A stretch of DNA of 35,541 nucleotides from Elusimicrobiota bacterium (lineage in GTDB: Bacteria; Elusimicrobiota; Elusimicrobia; UBA1565; UBA9628), in contig JAPLKL010000033.1 in assembly GCA_026388095.1 (NCBI GenBank), positions 1 to 35,541 of the forward strand. The letters run 5' to 3'. Made by a program: the position numbers and the translations under genes. Numbering within the stretch: position 1 is the stretch's first letter; the number at the start of each line of letters is the position of its first letter. Shown here piece after piece: positions 5,526 to 13,552 of the stretch. The notes beneath the pieces were generated by a model that saw only the letters and a program-made list of their open reading frames with translations, was not told the origin of the DNA and did not search any database.

Positions 5526-7110
5526 GCTGTATGTCCCCTTTGACCAAGGCGTCGAGCCCTTCGGCGTCGATCTGGTCCGGCGTCTCCTGGCTCTTGGGCA
5601 GCGGGCTCTTGGCTTCCTCGCCGCGCAGCCTCTCCAGGTCCGCCTGTTCCTCCTGCCGCAGGGTCTGGTACTGCGGGTCGGCTACGGCGCGCTTGAGGAG
5701 CTTGGCGAGCTTGCGGCCTTCGGCGGTCTTGAGCTGGGCGAGCTTTCCCTGCACCTGCTTGATGGCCTCGTTGGCCTCCTTGATGTCATGCGGATAGGTC
5801 TTGATCTTCGCTTCGGTGAGGGCTTTGAGCTCCTTGAGGCCACCGCAGTAGTCCTGCTCGGTGTGCGCCTCGCAGAAATGCTTGATGCGCTTGAGGATCA
5901 GGGGCTGGCGCTTCTGGCCGACCTTGAGGTCCTGGAGGTAGGTCCTCAGGGCCTTGAGCCGGCTTTGGTAGGCGGCCGCCGGGGCCGCCATCTCCGAGAC
6001 GTCCAGGCTCACGGCATAGCCCGGGTTCCAGAGCTTCATGCGCTCGCGGTAGTCGTCGGCGTCGGCGAGCATGTCCCGGGCGTCCTCGGTGTCCACGTTG
6101 GCCTTGCCCCGGTGGGTCTGCGCGGCCACCAGTTGGCCTTTGAGCCGGGCGTCGTACTCGTCGCCGAGGTCCGCGTCGAAGACCTTGGCGTATTGCGGCA
6201 GCGTGCGCTGGACGCGCGCCGAGCGCCAGAGATGGGTCATCTCGTGGGCGGCCGTGCCCACCGTGTTGTCGATGGCCGACTGGCGGCTGCTGAACTTGGT
6301 GAGCGCCCGGTTGATATAGAGGGTGTGGTCTTCAGTATCCGCTTCGCCGTACACGCCGCCCTGGATGTCCTCGATGTCGCCCTTGCGCACGATCTGGGTG
6401 CCGGGATAGTCCTTGATGGTGACCTTGAAGGCGAGCTTGCCGGCCTGGCCTTCAGTCACGAGGCCGCTCAGTATGGCGCGGCCTTCGGAACAGTCCTGCA
6501 TGCGGTCGACCAACGCCTGGACGAAGGCCTGCTCGTCCTTGGAGAGCTTGGGGTCTGCGGCGACGAAGCCGCCCAAGGCCACCTTGGGCGCCGGCGCGGG
6601 CTTGGCCGCGGGGAGCTGCGCCAGCTGCTGCGTCGGTCCAGGCCCGGCCTCCAGGGCCGGCCTTGCGGCGGCGCCGGTGTAGAGCCCTTCGAGCGTGCCT
6701 GCGCCCAGTCCCGAGGCATGGAGCTTTTGCAGCCCCTCCGCGCCTGTGCTCTGGTAGCGTGCCTTCTGCTCCGGGCCGCCGGCCGGGGGGGATGTCTTCG
6801 CGGTCCGGAAGGCGCGCAGGTGGTCGCGGCCGGGGATGCCGCGGCCGCATTCCTGGGCCACGAGTCTTTCGTCGAGGCCCTGGAATTCATCCGTGCAGGC
6901 GCCGACGAATTCAGCCTGGACTCGGCTCAGGAAGTCGGCCGGGTCCAGGCCGTCGGCGCAGGCCTTGGCCCAGGACTCGGGCTGGAGTCCCCAGGTCTGC
7001 GCGGCTTGGGGCGGGAGGGGGGGACAATCGGCAGCTGAACCGGAGACGACGGGGAGGGCGCACCAAAGCGCCAAAGACAGGACGGCCGTGCCGCGGGAGC
7101 GGGGTTTCAT
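5506..7110 (-). CDS. Exported HExxH metalloprotease-like protein
   Basis: A 534-aa exported protein. I start at 7110, where the signal peptide MKPRSRGTAVLSLALWCALP begins after a GGGAG ribosome site; upstream in-frame Met codons precede it without purpose. The N-terminal 150 residues contain several Cys and a Pro/Ala linker. The core carries AAHEMTHLW (H289, E290, H293) and 25 residues later GDEYDARLKG, whose E318 is a candidate third zinc ligand as in gluzincins. The helix-rich C-terminal third (about 380-534) has long Lys/Glu-rich segments that may be coiled coil. The family is not recognised. The exact peptidase clan and activity are inferred from the motif alone. A promoter is visible 19-47 nt upstream. 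Confidence 0.85.
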   Translation of the reverse strand: MKPRSRGTAVLSLALWCALPVVSGSAADCPPLPPQAAQTWGLQPESWAKACADGLDPADFLSRVQAEFVGACTDEFQGLDERLVAQECGRGIPGRDHLRAFRTAKTSPPAGGPEQKARYQSTGAEGLQKLHASGLGAGTLEGLYTGAAARPALEAGPGPTQQLAQLPAAKPAPAPKVALGGFVAADPKLSKDEQAFVQALVDRMQDCSEGRAILSGLVTEGQAGKLAFKVTIKDYPGTQIVRKGDIEDIQGGVYGEADTEDHTLYINRALTKFSSRQSAIDNTVGTAAHEMTHLWRSARVQRTLPQYAKVFDADLGDEYDARLKGQLVAAQTHRGKANVDTEDARDMLADADDYRERMKLWNPGYAVSLDVSEMAAPAAAYQSRLKALRTYLQDLKVGQKRQPLILKRIKHFCEAHTEQDYCGGLKELKALTEAKIKTYPHDIKEANEAIKQVQGKLAQLKTAEGRKLAKLLKRAVADPQYQTLRQEEQADLERLRGEEAKSPLPKSQETPDQIDAEGLDALVKGDIQHAQQLR

Positions 7111-7128
7111 CGGGGTCTCCCTGTCGCA

Positions 7129-7157
7129 AGTGTAGCCCCGGCCGCGCCGTTTCGCAA
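7129..7157 (-). promoter_or_regulatory. Sigma-70-like promoter of the HExxH gene pair
   Basis: On the minus strand TTGCGA (7157-7152) and TACACT (7134-7129) are 17 nt apart, and a GGGAG ribosome site follows before the ATG at 7110. The -35 lies 2 nt from the target-site duplication of the inserted element, so the insertion stopped just short of the promoter. Confidence 0.55.
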
Positions 7158-7159
7158 GG

Positions 7160-7396
7160 GGTCCGGTCACTCGACTTTACCCACTTTTTTAGACCACAAA
7201 CAGCGGGTACCATGCCGTCCTGCCATTTCGACGAGCGAAGCGAGTCGAAATCCCGCGCACGCAGCGCGGAAGAGATTGTTTCTTGGACACTGTGTCCGGA
7301 CATAGTCGTCGGGCGCTGACCTCCGGTCAGCGCGGGTTTGGCGGCTGCGCCGCCAAACCTCCGAATCGGGAAGTGGGTGAGGTCGTGGTCCGGTCA
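7160..7396. mobile_element. MITE-like element with 10-bp target-site duplication
   Basis: The 10-mer GGTCCGGTCA occurs as a direct repeat at 7160-7169 and 7387-7396. The 217 bp between them (7170-7386) begin CGACTTTACCCACTT (from 7172) and end with its imperfect inverse; the reverse complement of the right end reads CGACCTCACCCACTT. Inside are three strong hairpins: CATTTCGAC/GTCGAAATC-type (about 7224-7252), GCGCTGACC/GGTCAGCGC (about 7313-7334) and GGTTTGGCGGC-TGC-GCCGCCAAACC (about 7337-7362). There is no coding capacity for a transposase, so it is non-autonomous. The right duplication contains the TGA stop of the MFS gene, and the inner hairpins may serve as that gene's terminator. This fills the 280-bp gap between genes. 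Confidence 0.78.
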
Positions 7397-8701
7397 GGCC
7401 GTCTGCGAGACGCCCGCGTCGAGCACGCCGCCCGAGCGCCGGTCCGAACGTCTCAGGAGCCAGGCGAACACTAGGCCCGCGACGCCCAGGCAGGAGAACA
7501 TCACCATGCTGGCCTTGTAGTCGTGCGTCATGTCGCGCAGTCTGCCGTTGAGCCAGGGGAAGAACGCCAAGCCTATGTTCTGCAGCATGGTCATGAGGCC
7601 GAAGGCCGTGCCCACCCGGTCTTTCTCGACCACTAAGGGCACGGCCGGCCACAGGGCGGCCGGGACCAGCACGAAGGCGGCGCCCAGCAGGAGCATCGCG
7701 ACGACCGGCGGGGTTTGGGTGAAGCCCAGGAGCAGGTAGCAGGGGATCATGAGCACCGAGCCCGCGATCAGCAGGCGGGAGCGCTGGCCATGGCGGTCCA
7801 CGTAGCTGCCCACGAAGGGGGCCAGCACCATGGAGGCGAAGATGATGATCGAGGAGTTCCCCGGCGCGGTGGAGAACATGTGCCGGAAGTCGGAGAACAC
7901 GGCGGCGAGGAAGCTGCCGCCTTCGTCCATGGTCAGGGGAAGGCCCCATTTCTCGTGGAAGAAGTCGGTGGACAAGGCCGTGAACGGGAAGACCGCCGAG
8001 TAGAAGGTGAAGCAGAGCAGGATGACCCAGAGATAGGAGGTCCCGAAGCGCTTGAGATCGGCCAGGACAATCTTGTCCGAGCCGCCTTCCTCCTTCTTGA
8101 GCCCCAGGGCGCTTTCCCCGTGCTTGTCCATCCAGCAGTAGACCAGGTTCGCCAGGAGGCTCAGGACGCAGAAGCCCGCGGCCGCCCACAGCGCGCCCTG
8201 CCAGCCGAAGCGGCTGGCGATGAGGGATTCCGAGTTGAAGCTGAAGAGCGTGCCCAGGCGCGAGATCGTGATGGTCACGCCGAAGGACATGGCCAGCTCG
8301 CGGTCGCGGAACCAGCGCGCGCAGATGGCGTTCTGGGCCACGGTGAGCGACTCCGAGCCCGCGCCGAAGATAAAGCGGCCGATGCAGGCGACCGTGACCG
8401 TGGGCGCGACCGCCACGATGCAGGCGCCGACCGCGATGAGCGCCGAGAAGAGCAGGCTCGCCCAGCGCGTGCCGATGCGGTCGGTGAGCATGCCGCCCAG
8501 GACCACGGAGAGTATCCCGGCGATGCTGTAGATCGTGTAAAGCCAGCCGATGGCCTCGCGGTCGGTGTGCCAGGCCTGCATGAGGGTCGGGGCCAGCGCG
8601 CCGATGCTGTCGTAGGCGAAGTAGCTGCCGTAGGTCAGCAGGCCCGCGATGAACAGGACCGTCAGGCGGAAGGGCAGCCGCGAGGGGTGGAAGAAGCCCA
8701 T
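7394..8701 (-). CDS. MFS transporter
   Basis: A 435-aa major facilitator superfamily protein with about 12 hydrophobic segments. The MFS motif between helices 2 and 3 is visible as GGMLTDRIGTRW. The N terminus (MGFFHPSRLPFRLTVLFIAG) sets the start at 8701; upstream in-frame codons lie inside the previous gene. It starts 4 nt after the Yip1-family gene and is probably in its operon. The C terminus ends in a short Arg/Ser-rich tail. A central loop rich in Lys/Glu/Gly (KHGESALGLKKEEGG) separates the two halves. The substrate cannot be told from sequence. The stop codon sits within the target duplication of the adjacent repeat element. Confidence 0.9.
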   Translation of the reverse strand: MGFFHPSRLPFRLTVLFIAGLLTYGSYFAYDSIGALAPTLMQAWHTDREAIGWLYTIYSIAGILSVVLGGMLTDRIGTRWASLLFSALIAVGACIVAVAPTVTVACIGRFIFGAGSESLTVAQNAICARWFRDRELAMSFGVTITISRLGTLFSFNSESLIASRFGWQGALWAAAGFCVLSLLANLVYCWMDKHGESALGLKKEEGGSDKIVLADLKRFGTSYLWVILLCFTFYSAVFPFTALSTDFFHEKWGLPLTMDEGGSFLAAVFSDFRHMFSTAPGNSSIIIFASMVLAPFVGSYVDRHGQRSRLLIAGSVLMIPCYLLLGFTQTPPVVAMLLLGAAFVLVPAALWPAVPLVVEKDRVGTAFGLMTMLQNIGLAFFPWLNGRLRDMTHDYKASMVMFSCLGVAGLVFAWLLRRSDRRSGGVLDAGVSQTA

Positions 8702-8705
8702 CGGC

Positions 8706-10232
8706 TCAGGGCGCCAGCCGGCCCAAGGCGTCGAGGTCGACGGAGTCCATGGCCGCGCGCAGGAGCTTCTGGTCCACGTTCTGGCCATTGACCCTGACCG
8801 CGAAGCGCTGGGCCGCGACGATCTGGAACGAGCCGCTGCGCGACTGCCGGTCGTACTGCTCCATGCCTGGGCAGGACTTGTAGGTGACCGCGCTCTGGCC
8901 CGGCATGGAGCCGGCCGCGTTCCAGGCCATGGAGAGCAGGCTGCTGTAGCTCCCCGCGTCGATGATCTGGATCGTGACCGCGCCGCCGTCCGCGGTCCGA
9001 TAAGTGCCCTCGGCCGCGGCCATCTCCATGGCGCCGAGCCTCTGCTTGCCGCTGTTGGCTCCGGCGCGCGCCAGGCCCGCGGCCTGGGCGGGCAGGAGGG
9101 CCTGGAGGCCCTGCGCGGCGACGGCCTTGACGCTGCTGTCGGCGCCGAGAGTCCCCAGAGCCGCGCTCATCGCCTGCATGGCTTGGGCCGGGGTGGGGGG
9201 CTGGCCCGGGGCCGCGCCGGCCGCCGCGCCTTGGGCCTGCAACTGCGCCAGCTGGCTCATGACCTGCTGCTGGAGGGCGGCGGGCGAGCCGGGCGGGAGC
9301 CGCAACGCCGGCTGGAACTGCCCGGCGGTCTGGCTGGCCTCTATGAGCGATTTCATGGCGCGCGCCTGAGGGGCCATGCGGCGCAGCTTCCACACGGCGA
9401 AAGTCGAGCCGAGCAGGGCCAGCAGGACCAGGCCGCCCAGGATCAGGACCGCGATGGTCGCTTTGTGCTTCTCCACCTCATGGACTTCGGTCGAGGCCGG
9501 CAGGAAGAGATAGATCCCGTAGAGAGACACCGGTATGGCCAGCCAGAGGCCTACGACCGGCAGGGACTGGACCACCGCTTGGACCGGCATGAGGGCGGCC
9601 ATGAAGGCGACGCAGCGGAAGGAGGTCTCGAAACCCTGCTTGGAGCCCAGGAGCATCCAGATGACGTGGGCGATCCCGGCTGCGATGACGGACGCGATCG
9701 GGACCGCGATCAGCGCGCCGAAGGCCGAGAGGAGCCCGGCGAAGAGCGCGGCCGTCGCCGCCGACATCCCCGATCCGAAAAGTCCGAAGGCGAGGCCCAG
9801 GACGAGACGCAAGAGCGAGTTGACCGCGGCCATGACGAGGAGGAAGACCAGAGGCTCCTTCCAGCCGCCGCTCCTGGGCATGGTCCGGAAGAAGCCCGTG
9901 GGATCGAGCAAGACGGAGCGCGCCCTGGGCAGCAGGCCCTGCGCCGGGGCCGGCTGGGCGGGCGCGGGCCGGGCCGGGGCCGGGCTCTGCGCCGGGGCGG
10001 CGGCGGCCGCAGCCGCGGCCGCCGGGAAGATCTCCGCGAAGGTCTTCGGGGAGGAGCGCCGCATGGGGGGAGCGGTGGCGGGGATCTCCGGCTGGGGCGT
10101 GGTGGCCAAGCGCGCGGCTTCCTCGACGTCGGCGGGGGACGCCCCCGCCTTCAGGAGCGCGGCCTTGAGCGCGTCCAGGGGATACTTGTCCTTGTTGGCG
10201 CGGATGTAGTCCACGCAGCGCGGGTCGACCAT
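8706..10232 (-). CDS. Yip1-family membrane protein with N-terminal helical and C-terminal soluble domains
   Basis: A 508-aa protein. Residues 1-43 form a small three-helix motif (DYIRANKDKYPLDALKAALLKAG ...), a UBA-like arrangement often found at the N terminus of prokaryotic membrane proteins. An Ala/Pro linker includes a run of Ala about residues 70-80. Residues about 105-270 match the Yip1 domain: LLDPTGFFRTMPRSGGWKEPLVF followed by about five transmembrane helices. One more hydrophobic segment (VLILGGLVLLALLG) precedes an Ala/Gln-rich stretch and a C-terminal domain of about 130 residues with 'YRTADGGAVTIQIIDAG' and 'FAVRVNGQNVD', predicted beta-rich. Bacterial Yip1 proteins are poorly characterised. 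An AAGGAGAT ribosome site supports the start. Confidence 0.85.
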   Translation of the reverse strand: MVDPRCVDYIRANKDKYPLDALKAALLKAGASPADVEEAARLATTPQPEIPATAPPMRRSSPKTFAEIFPAAAAAAAAAPAQSPAPARPAPAQPAPAQGLLPRARSVLLDPTGFFRTMPRSGGWKEPLVFLLVMAAVNSLLRLVLGLAFGLFGSGMSAATAALFAGLLSAFGALIAVPIASVIAAGIAHVIWMLLGSKQGFETSFRCVAFMAALMPVQAVVQSLPVVGLWLAIPVSLYGIYLFLPASTEVHEVEKHKATIAVLILGGLVLLALLGSTFAVWKLRRMAPQARAMKSLIEASQTAGQFQPALRLPPGSPAALQQQVMSQLAQLQAQGAAAGAAPGQPPTPAQAMQAMSAALGTLGADSSVKAVAAQGLQALLPAQAAGLARAGANSGKQRLGAMEMAAAEGTYRTADGGAVTIQIIDAGSYSSLLSMAWNAAGSMPGQSAVTYKSCPGMEQYDRQSRSGSFQIVAAQRFAVRVNGQNVDQKLLRAAMDSVDLDALGRLAP

Positions 10233-10553
10233 AGGGATCTCCTTGGCTTGGGCAGCTTGACCATTTTACACAATATGGTCCTGGTCCGGAATGGCCCTGC
10301 CCTGGGCTTGCCCGGACAGGCCGTATCTGTCCGGGCAAGCCGCGCGCGCCCTTTTCCTCGTGCGCGCGCAAGGCGATATGCGGAACCTGGAGTTGGCGGC
10401 GATACGGCCCCTCTCGCGGAGCTGACCGCTTGATTCGGGACTGGTTGAATCCGGGTGGCAATGGATTTCATTTCTCGACGATGGATTTGCAACCTTACAG
10501 CAAGAATATGGGTACTCGAAATCCTTGACAGTACTGGACTAGGTCGTGATAGA
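10233..10553. other. Non-coding structured gap
   Basis: No convincing gene lies here. It holds a possible minus-strand promoter for the Yip1 gene (TAAAAT on the minus strand near 10263-10268), the tandem hairpins at 10305-10371, then about 150 bp of less GC-rich sequence ending in the TTGACA at 10525. Confidence 0.5.
10305..10371. repeat. Tandem hairpins related to the terminal repeats
   Basis: A perfect 15-bp stem (10305-10319 with 10327-10341, loop GCCGTAT) is followed at once by a GC-alternating hairpin (about 10340-10350 with 10361-10370). The second hairpin, GCCGCGCGCGCCC ... TGCGCGCGCAA, closely matches the one in both terminal repeats, and in all three places it follows a strong GC-rich stem. 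The first stem differs in sequence but not in position. This looks like a diverged or partial relative of the same structured element. Confidence 0.6.
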
Positions 10554-10555
10554 AT
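10525..10555 (+). promoter_or_regulatory. Possible promoter of the PorV-like remnant
   Basis: TTGACA (10525-10530) and TAGAAT (10550-10555) are good hexamers but separated by 19 nt, longer than optimal. It could be a leftover promoter or chance. Confidence 0.3.
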
Positions 10556-11135
10556 GCCAGTGTCGTTGACTTCATGTGCGCCGGGAGCATGGGGTTCATC
10601 TGAAAACGCCGAATACCTCTTCGCCGAGGCCTTCTGTAGAAACAGCTCCGCTTTGCGGGGCGCGCTCAAGTACATCCAGGCCAAGATACTCAACACCGCG
10701 CAGACCGCGGCCGTGGACTTCGGCGTCCTGAGCCCCAGCTATCTCGACAAGCGGCTCGACCTGGCTTTGACCGTGACCAACTTGGGCGGCACGCTCAAGC
10801 ACGACCAGTCGGCGGAGAACCTGCCCTTGACCTTCAAGGCCGGGGCGGCCTTCAAGCTGACCCAGCGCTGGCTGGCCAGCCTGGACCTGAGCCTGCCCAG
10901 GGGCGACGAAGCCTATACCGCGGTCGGGACAGAGTACGTGTTCCCGGTCAAGGAGAGCTGGAGCGTCGCGGGCCGGCTGGGTTTCGACTCGCGGACCATG
11001 GGAGACGTCACTGGAGTCTCGGGCATATCCGTGGGCGCGGGCTTTGCCTCCAAGGCCCTGAGCCTGGACTACGCCTTCGTCCCTTACGGCGGGTTGGGCA
11101 TTACGAACAGGTTCTCGGTCTCGGCGCGTTTCTAA
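10554..11135 (+). pseudogene. C-terminal remnant of a PorV/PorQ-type outer-membrane protein
   Basis: The open frame to 11135 encodes the second half of a PorV/PorQ (UPF0164-type) barrel. Recognisable strands run from GALKYIQAKILNTAQTAAVDFG (about 10652 on) through LALTVTNLGGTLK, LPLTFKAGAAFKL and 'VGTEYVFPV' to the terminal GITNRFSVSARF. Full proteins of the family are about 300-400 aa and start with a signal peptide and several more strands. Here everything before about 10620 lacks similarity and lacks a signal peptide, so the N-terminal half is gone. Family members are outer-membrane barrels, some acting in type IX secretion. Whether a product is made from the in-frame ATG at 10554 is unknown. 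Confidence 0.7.
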
Positions 11136-11196
11136 GAAACGGAAAGAGGCCAGCCAGACGGGATCTGCCGGCCGGACACTGCGTTTCCGGCCGGTG

Positions 11197-11219
11197 GCGG
11201 GCGAGCAAAGCTCGCCCGC
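11197..11219. terminator. Hairpin between convergent genes
   Basis: A perfect 10-bp stem GCGGGCGAGC / GCTCGCCCGC with loop AAA sits between the PorV-like remnant and the convergent ATPase gene. No long T-run follows on either strand, so an intrinsic terminator is likely but not certain. A second GC-rich inverted repeat (CCGGCCGG ... CCGGCCGG) lies at about 11168-11194. Confidence 0.5.
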
Positions 11220-11243
11220 TCGAAAAGACGCTGATGGCGGGAA

Positions 11244-12386
11244 TCAACTGAAACGCCCGCCCCAGAGCTGCGTAAGGAACTCCTGCCAGGGGAGGATCCG
11301 TATGCCGTCTGCGACGCGGGCGGTTTTCTCTCCCGAAACCAGGACATAATGCTTGAGGCCGCCTTCTTCGCGCAGGGCCTGCAAGCCCCTGAGGTCCTGC
11401 GGCGACACCGTCTTGCCGGCCTTCACCTCGACGGCGGTCGCGTCTCCCAGGATGAAGTCGACCTCGAAGCCGGAGGTCGACCGCCAATAGCGGACCTCGC
11501 CGGCCCCGCGATAGCCGGCGTAGGTCAAGAGCTCATGGTATAAGAAGTGCTCGAACGCCTCCCCGAACTCGGGGGAGCCTGGATTGATGCGCCCGCGATG
11601 CTGGAGCACCCGGGCCACGCCGGGATCGAAGAGGTAGAACTTCGAGGTGGTGATGGGCTTGCGGCGCAGGGACTTGCGCCACGCCGGGACTTCGTGCGCG
11701 AGCAAGGTGTCCTTCAGGATGTGGAAGTACTCCTGCACGGTGCTGCGCGCCACCTGGGCGTCGTTGGCGATGTTGGCGAAATTGACCATCTTGCCGTTGC
11801 ACAGAGCGGCCACTTCCAGGAACCGGCTGAAGGCCGGGATGTTGCGGGTCAATCCCTCGGCGGCGATCTCCTCTTTGAGGTAGGTCCCCACGTAGGTCTT
11901 GAGATCCTCATCCGGATCGTCCGACAGGTAGATGGACGGCAGCAGGCCATGGTTGACGGCGCGCTCGAGATCGAAGGACTTCCCCAGCTCGGAGAAGCTG
12001 AGCGGGTGGAGCTGCCTGATCCTGGCCCGCCCTCCCAGCAGATTGACGCCGCCCCGGCGCAGCTTGCGGGCGCTGGAGCCGGTCAAGAGGAATCGGATGC
12101 CGCGCTCCTCGATGAGCAGATGGACTTCGTCGAGCAGGGAGGGGAGTTTTTGGACCTCGTCGATGACGACCAGGGAGTCCTGCGCCGTGCACTCTTCGCG
12201 TATGATGCTGTGGGAGCGGCTCAGGCGCAGGAAGGTGTCGTTGTCCAGCAGGTTGTAGGTCCGGATGCCCTTGAGGGTGTGCCGTATGAGCCAAGTCTTG
12301 CCCGTCTGCCTGGGACCGAAAAGGAAGCAGGACTTCTTCTTGAGCTCGGCTTGGATATCGAGACCGCGGATTACGTTCGTGAGCAT
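11244..12386 (-). CDS. AAA-family ATPase with DUF4143 domain
   Basis: A 380-aa protein of the widespread AAA_14/DUF4143 family. Residues 24-31 are a Walker A (GPRQTGKT), residues about 70-80 a Walker B (LVVIDEVQKLP), and 'FLLTGSSARKLRRGGVNLLGGRA' is the sensor/arginine region typical of the group. The C-terminal half carries a winged-helix-like stretch and the DUF4143 nuclease-like end 'EVDFILGDATAVEVKAGKTVS', with the Asp and Glu-x-Lys of a PD-(D/E)xK-type core. The cellular role of this family is not established. It stands alone with its own promoter. Base use is slightly more AT-rich upstream, compatible with later acquisition. Confidence 0.92.
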   Translation of the reverse strand: MLTNVIRGLDIQAELKKKSCFLFGPRQTGKTWLIRHTLKGIRTYNLLDNDTFLRLSRSHSIIREECTAQDSLVVIDEVQKLPSLLDEVHLLIEERGIRFLLTGSSARKLRRGGVNLLGGRARIRQLHPLSFSELGKSFDLERAVNHGLLPSIYLSDDPDEDLKTYVGTYLKEEIAAEGLTRNIPAFSRFLEVAALCNGKMVNFANIANDAQVARSTVQEYFHILKDTLLAHEVPAWRKSLRRKPITTSKFYLFDPGVARVLQHRGRINPGSPEFGEAFEHFLYHELLTYAGYRGAGEVRYWRSTSGFEVDFILGDATAVEVKAGKTVSPQDLRGLQALREEGGLKHYVLVSGEKTARVADGIRILPWQEFLTQLWGGRFS

Positions 12387-12412
12387 GAATGGCGCCTGTG
12401 ATCCTGGCGATT

Positions 12413-12441
12413 ATGATAATAAACGCCGCCATACATGTCAA
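12413..12441 (-). promoter_or_regulatory. Strong sigma-70-like promoter for the DUF4143 ATPase
   Basis: On the minus strand TTGACA (12441-12436) and TATCAT (12418-12413) are exactly 17 nt apart; the start codon is 26 nt further on. The surrounding 50 bp are markedly AT-rich for this window. Confidence 0.72.
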
Positions 12442-12528
12442 TTATAATGTCGGCGGACGCGGGTCAAGGGGTCGTCCAGGCCGCATATTCAGCGCACGGC
12501 CGAGCCCCCCGACCCTCGGCCATATTGA

Positions 12529-12534
12529 TATAAT
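12529..12534 (+). promoter_or_regulatory. -10 box of the PlsC-like gene, leaderless arrangement
   Basis: A perfect TATAAT ends 6 nt before the ATG at 12541. There is no recognisable -35 and no Shine-Dalgarno, as at several other genes here. Confidence 0.5.
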
Positions 12535-12540
12535 CCCCCG

Positions 12541-13404
12541 ATGGAAAAGCCTCAAACCCCGGCCGCAGAGTCCCAAGGAGCCGAGCCCGAGACGGACTCC
12601 GAGGAAAGGACGCTGCGGGAGTCCACGCTCCATCCCGAGCGCATCCCCTACCGGGGGCCGGTCTTCCATTTCTTCTGGCCCTTCACCCGCTACATCGTGA
12701 CCAGCCTTTCGGCGGTGGCTGCGGTGTTCTTCTTCAAGGTCCTCAACCGGACCATCGTCATCGGCAAGGAGAACGTGGGCGTGGAGCAGAACACGCTGCT
12801 CCTGCCCAACCATCAGAGCATGATCGACGGCTTCCTGGTGGGCGCGATGGTCTTCTTCCCGAGGAGCCTTCTCAAGCCCGAGCTCTTCCCATGGCTGCCG
12901 GCCGCATGGGAGAACTTCTTCGAGAACCCCGTCATGCGCTGGTTCTCCGACAACTGGCGCTGCATCCCGGTCAAGAAGGGGCGCAAGGACGTGGGCGCCA
13001 TGCTGCGCATGGAGGCCTGCCTGCGCGACGGCATCATGATCGTGTTCCCGGAGGGGACCCGCACCCGCGACGGGAAGCTCCTGCCGCCGCGCTCGGGCAT
13101 AGGCTACGTGATGCTCAAGACCCGGCCCAAGGCCATCCCGGTGTGCATGGACGGCATGAGCGGGCTCCAGCCCATCGGGCATTTCTGGCCGCGCGTGTTC
13201 CGAACCATCCTGATCTGCTACGGCAAGCCCGTGGACCTCGCGGAGTTCTATTCCCGGCCGGTCGGCCGGGAGGCGGCTCAGGACGCCATCGAGAAGGTGT
13301 TCGCCGAGGTCGGCCGCCTGCAGAAGGTCCTGGCCCGCTACCGGCGCGTCCGGCGCCGCCGGCTCGCCAAGCTGCCCTGGTTCTGCCGTCTTTACAAGCC
13401 CTGA
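12541..13404 (+). CDS. 1-acylglycerol-3-phosphate acyltransferase-like protein (PlsC family)
   Basis: A 287-aa LPLAT/PlsC-family acyltransferase, which would transfer an acyl group to lysophosphatidate or a related lysolipid at the inner membrane. The HX4D catalytic motif is NHQSMID (H91, D96). The FPEGTR substrate motif is at about residues 169-174. A membrane-anchoring stretch (RYIVTSLSAVAAVFFFKVL) precedes them at about 55-75. The C-terminal 50 residues are very basic, ending RRRRLAKLPWFCRLYKP. The first 35 residues are acidic and variable. PlsC itself is usually about 240-250 aa, so this is a slightly long paralogue and the true acceptor is uncertain. Confidence 0.88.
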   Translation: MEKPQTPAAESQGAEPETDSEERTLRESTLHPERIPYRGPVFHFFWPFTRYIVTSLSAVAAVFFFKVLNRTIVIGKENVGVEQNTLLLPNHQSMIDGFLVGAMVFFPRSLLKPELFPWLPAAWENFFENPVMRWFSDNWRCIPVKKGRKDVGAMLRMEACLRDGIMIVFPEGTRTRDGKLLPPRSGIGYVMLKTRPKAIPVCMDGMSGLQPIGHFWPRVFRTILICYGKPVDLAEFYSRPVGREAAQDAIEKVFAEVGRLQKVLARYRRVRRRRLAKLPWFCRLYKP

Positions 13405-13492
13405 CCGGTCCTAGGGGTTCCCCCTATAAACGTTAGTAGGCCGTAGAGCCCAGTGCGGTTGGGCCATTTAACACCCTCCCGTTGGGACCCCC

Positions 13493-13535
13493 GGCCCATG
13501 ATGGGTCCCTGGGCCTCTGTTACCATGATGCCAGG
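13493..13535 (+). promoter_or_regulatory. Palindromic upstream element shared with the GH77 gene
   Basis: This stretch reads GGCCCAtgATGGGtcccTGGGCC, then TGTTACC, then TGATGCCAGG. Nearly the same order of blocks occurs at 22787-22840 upstream of the secreted glucan enzyme. A weaker half copy (GCCCA ... TGGGCC) lies at about 13448-13467. Each block is self-complementary, as expected of a binding site for a dimeric regulator or an RNA stem. It lies 18 nt before the small gene at 13553. Confidence 0.45.
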
Positions 13536-13552
13536 CACAGGAGGACAGCATC

